Part shown: positions 4,156 through 5,802 of the stretch, in pieces
Position numbering within the stretch: position 1 is the first letter of the stretch
Layout: every line of letters begins with the position of its first letter
Source: Lishizhenia sp.
GTDB taxonomy: Bacteria; Bacteroidota; Bacteroidia; Flavobacteriales_D; Crocinitomicaceae
Length of the DNA: 5,802 nt
Assembly: GCA_007117055.1 (NCBI GenBank)
Contig: SKHH01000122.1
Span: forward strand, 1 to 5,802
Direction of reading: 5' to 3'
Program-made: the position numbers and the translations under genes
The notes under the pieces: generated by a model
What the model was told of the DNA's origin: nothing
Database searches by the model: none
Seen by the model: only the letters and a program-made list of their open reading frames with translations

Positions 4156-5313
4156 ATGAATCACTACCTTACATTTTACAAAGAACATAAATCAAAAATC
4201 TTAATTACTAATAAATTAAAATTTCTTGAAACTTTAGGTGAATCAGGGGTATTAAACAATACCCTTACCGCCTTTAAAGACCGACATACCGTATATGCCA
4301 AACTCAATCCAAAACTCTATGATAAAATAATTGAGAAACGAAGTTTAAAATGGCATATCAATTACATCAAAAAATTCATAACCAACGAACTTAACAATGA
4401 ATTCTTATACCATGAATTCAAAATACCCAAAACATCAGGGGGTTATAGAATTATTCATTCCCCAAACCCAAAACTTAAAACCCTTCAATACCATATTAAA
4501 TATCTCATCGAAAATCTAAACGTACTTACCCACGACGCAGCACACGGATGCGTGCCTACACGAAGTAGTTACACTAATGCCCGTTATCATCAACAATCTA
4601 ACCATTTCGCACGTGTAGATTTTAAAGATTTCTTTCCCAGTATTACTTCCGAATTTCTATTAGAGGTTCTTCCTCAGATAGGTCCTTTTGCAACTTCAAA
4701 CTACAATAAAGAAATGAAACTACTAATTGAACTTATAGTTCAAGTAGCCACCTATAACGGCAAACTACCCCAAGGTAGTCCTATCTCACCTTTACTTGCC
4801 AATTTAGCATTAATTCCTTTTGATTTTCACATGAGAGAAACTCTCAAAGAAATGAAGCCCACTATCATCTATACAAGATATGTAGATGATATGACCTTTA
4901 GTTCATTTTACGCTTTTAACGATCAAAAAAAAGAATCAAAAGAAACGTTACACAACTTAATCGAAAATGTTATGATTACTGCATATCAAAAAAAACCTTT
5001 AACCATTAAAACCCAAAAAACAATGATAACTACAAAATTCGGTAAAAACCGTGTAACAGGAGTTAAAATCAATCAAGAAAACAAACTATCCATAGGTTAC
5101 AAAGAAAAAAGAGAACTCAAACGAGAACTTGCATCACTTATTATTCAAAGGAAAAAAGGGTTAACACCCGATAAAAACCAAGTGCAACACACACTAGGTC
5201 TTTTAAGTTATCTAAACAATATTGAACCCAATTACAAATATTATATAGTCAACACTTTAAAAAGAAAATTCAACATCAAAATTGATTTATATCAATATTT
5301 ATTTAATCTTTAA
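4156..5313 (+). CDS. Retron-type reverse transcriptase
   Basis: This 385-aa protein carries the ordered RT motifs. They are FKIPKTSGGYRIIHSP (approx. 89-104), D155-F-K-D-F-F-P-S-I with the first catalytic Asp, LPQGSPISP (204-212), the catalytic Y242-V-D-D245, and a downstream thumb region. Two markers characteristic of retron RTs are present: N141-A-R-Y-H145 (NAxxH) and V300-T-G302 (VTG). The length suits a stand-alone retron RT with no fused effector. Retron RTs reverse-transcribe a partner msr-msd RNA, forming a branched RNA-DNA molecule that often works in phage defence. The partner RNA is usually just upstream. Here the upstream neighbour is the E1 gene, and tandem structured RNAs lie downstream instead. 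The start follows GAAAGG by 8 nt, inside a hairpin that could repress translation. The gene follows E1 by 16 nt, so it is probably in the same operon. Confidence 0.92.
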   Translation: MNHYLTFYKEHKSKILITNKLKFLETLGESGVLNNTLTAFKDRHTVYAKLNPKLYDKIIEKRSLKWHINYIKKFITNELNNEFLYHEFKIPKTSGGYRIIHSPNPKLKTLQYHIKYLIENLNVLTHDAAHGCVPTRSSYTNARYHQQSNHFARVDFKDFFPSITSEFLLEVLPQIGPFATSNYNKEMKLLIELIVQVATYNGKLPQGSPISPLLANLALIPFDFHMRETLKEMKPTIIYTRYVDDMTFSSFYAFNDQKKESKETLHNLIENVMITAYQKKPLTIKTQKTMITTKFGKNRVTGVKINQENKLSIGYKEKRELKRELASLIIQRKKGLTPDKNQVQHTLGLLSYLNNIEPNYKYYIVNTLKRKFNIKIDLYQYLFNL

Positions 5314-5455
5314 TTTGAGGCCCCAAACACCCCCTTCTAGCGAAAAGCAGAAGTTCAACAAAACCCACACCTAAGTTTAAGTCAGAATTTGTCACCGATA
5401 CGGAAGTCTCGGGACAAACTCTGAATAAAACTTTAATACGTATGTAACCTCAAAT
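5313..5455 (+). ncRNA. Structured RNA unit A downstream of the RT
   Basis: The closing stem is ATTTGAGG (5313-5320) / CCTCAAAT (5448-5455). Inside, in order: unpaired CCCCAAACAC, then the hairpin CTTCT (5334-5338) / AGAAG (5349-5353) with loop AGCGAAAAGC, then TTC. A long compound hairpin spans 5373-5433: AAGTTT/AAACTT, TCAGA 5382-5386/TCTGA 5420-5424, TTTGTC 5388-5393/GACAAA 5413-5418 and CCGA 5395-5398/TCGG 5409-5412. The order of closing stem, small hairpin, long hairpin, closing stem resembles a retron a1-msr-msd-a2 RNA. It starts at the last base of the RT stop codon. Confidence 0.65.
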
Positions 5456-5468
5456 AATAATCATCAAC

Positions 5469-5659
5469 ACAATAGAAAATAACAGGCCCCAAACACATCT
5501 CTTCGCGTAAGGCAAGAGTTCTGCATTACAAACGGCAAGGAGTATTAAAGACCAACGCCGGATAGATTCAATCATACCTCACAACCACGAGATAGCTAAA
5601 CCAACAAAACTGATGCTGGAGATACCTAATCTCTCTTTTCACCTGTTATTTTCTTTTGT
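5469..5659 (+). ncRNA. Structured RNA unit B downstream of the RT
   Basis: The closing stem is very strong: AGAAAATAACAGG (5474-5486) pairs perfectly with 5642-5654 and extends outward with one mismatch to 5469/5659. Inside it repeats the unit A order: CCCCAAACAC (5487-5496), then the hairpin CTCTT (5500-5504) / AAGAG (5515-5519) with loop CGCGTAAGGC, then TTC. Further stems are CGGC 5533-5536/GCCG 5557-5560 and GAGAT 5619-5623/ATCTC 5629-5633. The hairpin arms differ from unit A but stay complementary, which is covariation supporting an RNA structure. Confidence 0.65.
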
Positions 5660-5689
5660 TTCTCAAATACAATAAAATGCAACAAATAT

Positions 5690-5802
5690 CTTCTAGCGTA
5701 AAGCAGAAGTTCAGACTTGCCAACCGTAGAAGACCATCAATCCCTGCAGAATCGGAATCAGCTTCACCAGATTCGCGCGGAAGAGCACACCTACGCAAAT
5801 CA
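5690..5802 (+). ncRNA. Structured RNA unit C downstream of the RT (runs off the window)
   Basis: The hairpin CTTCT (5690-5694) / AGAAG (5705-5709) has loop AGCGTAAAGC and is followed by TTC, as in units A and B. CGTAG 5725-5729 pairs with CTACG 5791-5795 and encloses GAATC 5749-5753/GATTC 5770-5774. The CCCCAAACAC stretch is degenerate here, and the outer closing stem, if present, would have its 3' arm beyond the window. Confidence 0.5.

Noticed and set aside
5313..5802. CRISPR array
   Set aside because: The repeats are short, imperfect hairpins 165-190 nt apart with changing stems, and no identical repeats with uniform spacers or cas genes are present.
4156..5802. Diversity-generating retroelement or group II intron
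   Set aside because: The RT has the retron NAxxH and VTG markers and the (L)PQG-x-x-x-SP form, with no maturase or endonuclease domain. No template/variable repeat pair or intron domain V-like hairpin was seen.

Overview
The window looks like an accessory (probably defence or mobile-element) island from a low-GC Gram-positive bacterium, most likely a Bacillota. The signs are AT-rich genes, strong AGGAGG-type ribosome binding sites, a Gram-positive-style lipoprotein and a clear rho-independent terminator. I cannot name the genus. Every gene is on the + strand.

Layout: (1) 1-543 holds the tail of an Xre-type regulator followed by a small lipoprotein gene. (2) 544-1018 has no protein gene but is a nearly unbroken chain of RNA structures: a GC-rich hairpin, a degenerate tRNA-Val(UAC)-like gene between two related hairpins that share TTTATCATTAAATTA, two mutually exclusive stem-loops, and a 22-bp-armed hairpin just before the first gene of the system. 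(3) 1019-1636 carries two small, codon-optimised-looking genes, an unknown 127-aa protein and a 76-aa ubiquitin-like protein ending in Gly, closed by a terminator that abuts the next start codon. (4) 1681-4139 carries three more AT-rich genes: a protein with a coiled coil and an E2-like C-terminus, a JAB/JAMM metallopeptidase with a perfect HxH-x7-S-x2-D motif, and a small ThiF/E1-like adenylating enzyme. (5) 4156-5313 is a retron-type reverse transcriptase (NAxxH, YVDD and VTG motifs). (6) 5313-5802 is non-coding and holds three tandem structured RNA units. Each has a hairpin with a GCGWAARGC loop; the first two also have a closing stem.

Proposed logic: the Ubl, E2-like, E1 and JAB genes form a complete bacterial ubiquitin-like conjugation and deconjugation set. 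The terminator after the Ubl would keep the modifier abundant relative to its enzymes. The locus also carries a retron-type RT whose candidate RNA partners lie downstream of it in tandem, not upstream as in ordinary retrons. A fourth copy of the GCGWAARGC hairpin covers the RT's own ribosome binding site, which suggests that the RT could repress its own translation through the same RNA contact. To my knowledge this combination of a Ubl pathway, a retron RT, tandem RNAs and a tRNA-like leader is not a standard described system. The individual protein families are known. The link between them is inferred from gene order, and the RNA structures were found by eye.
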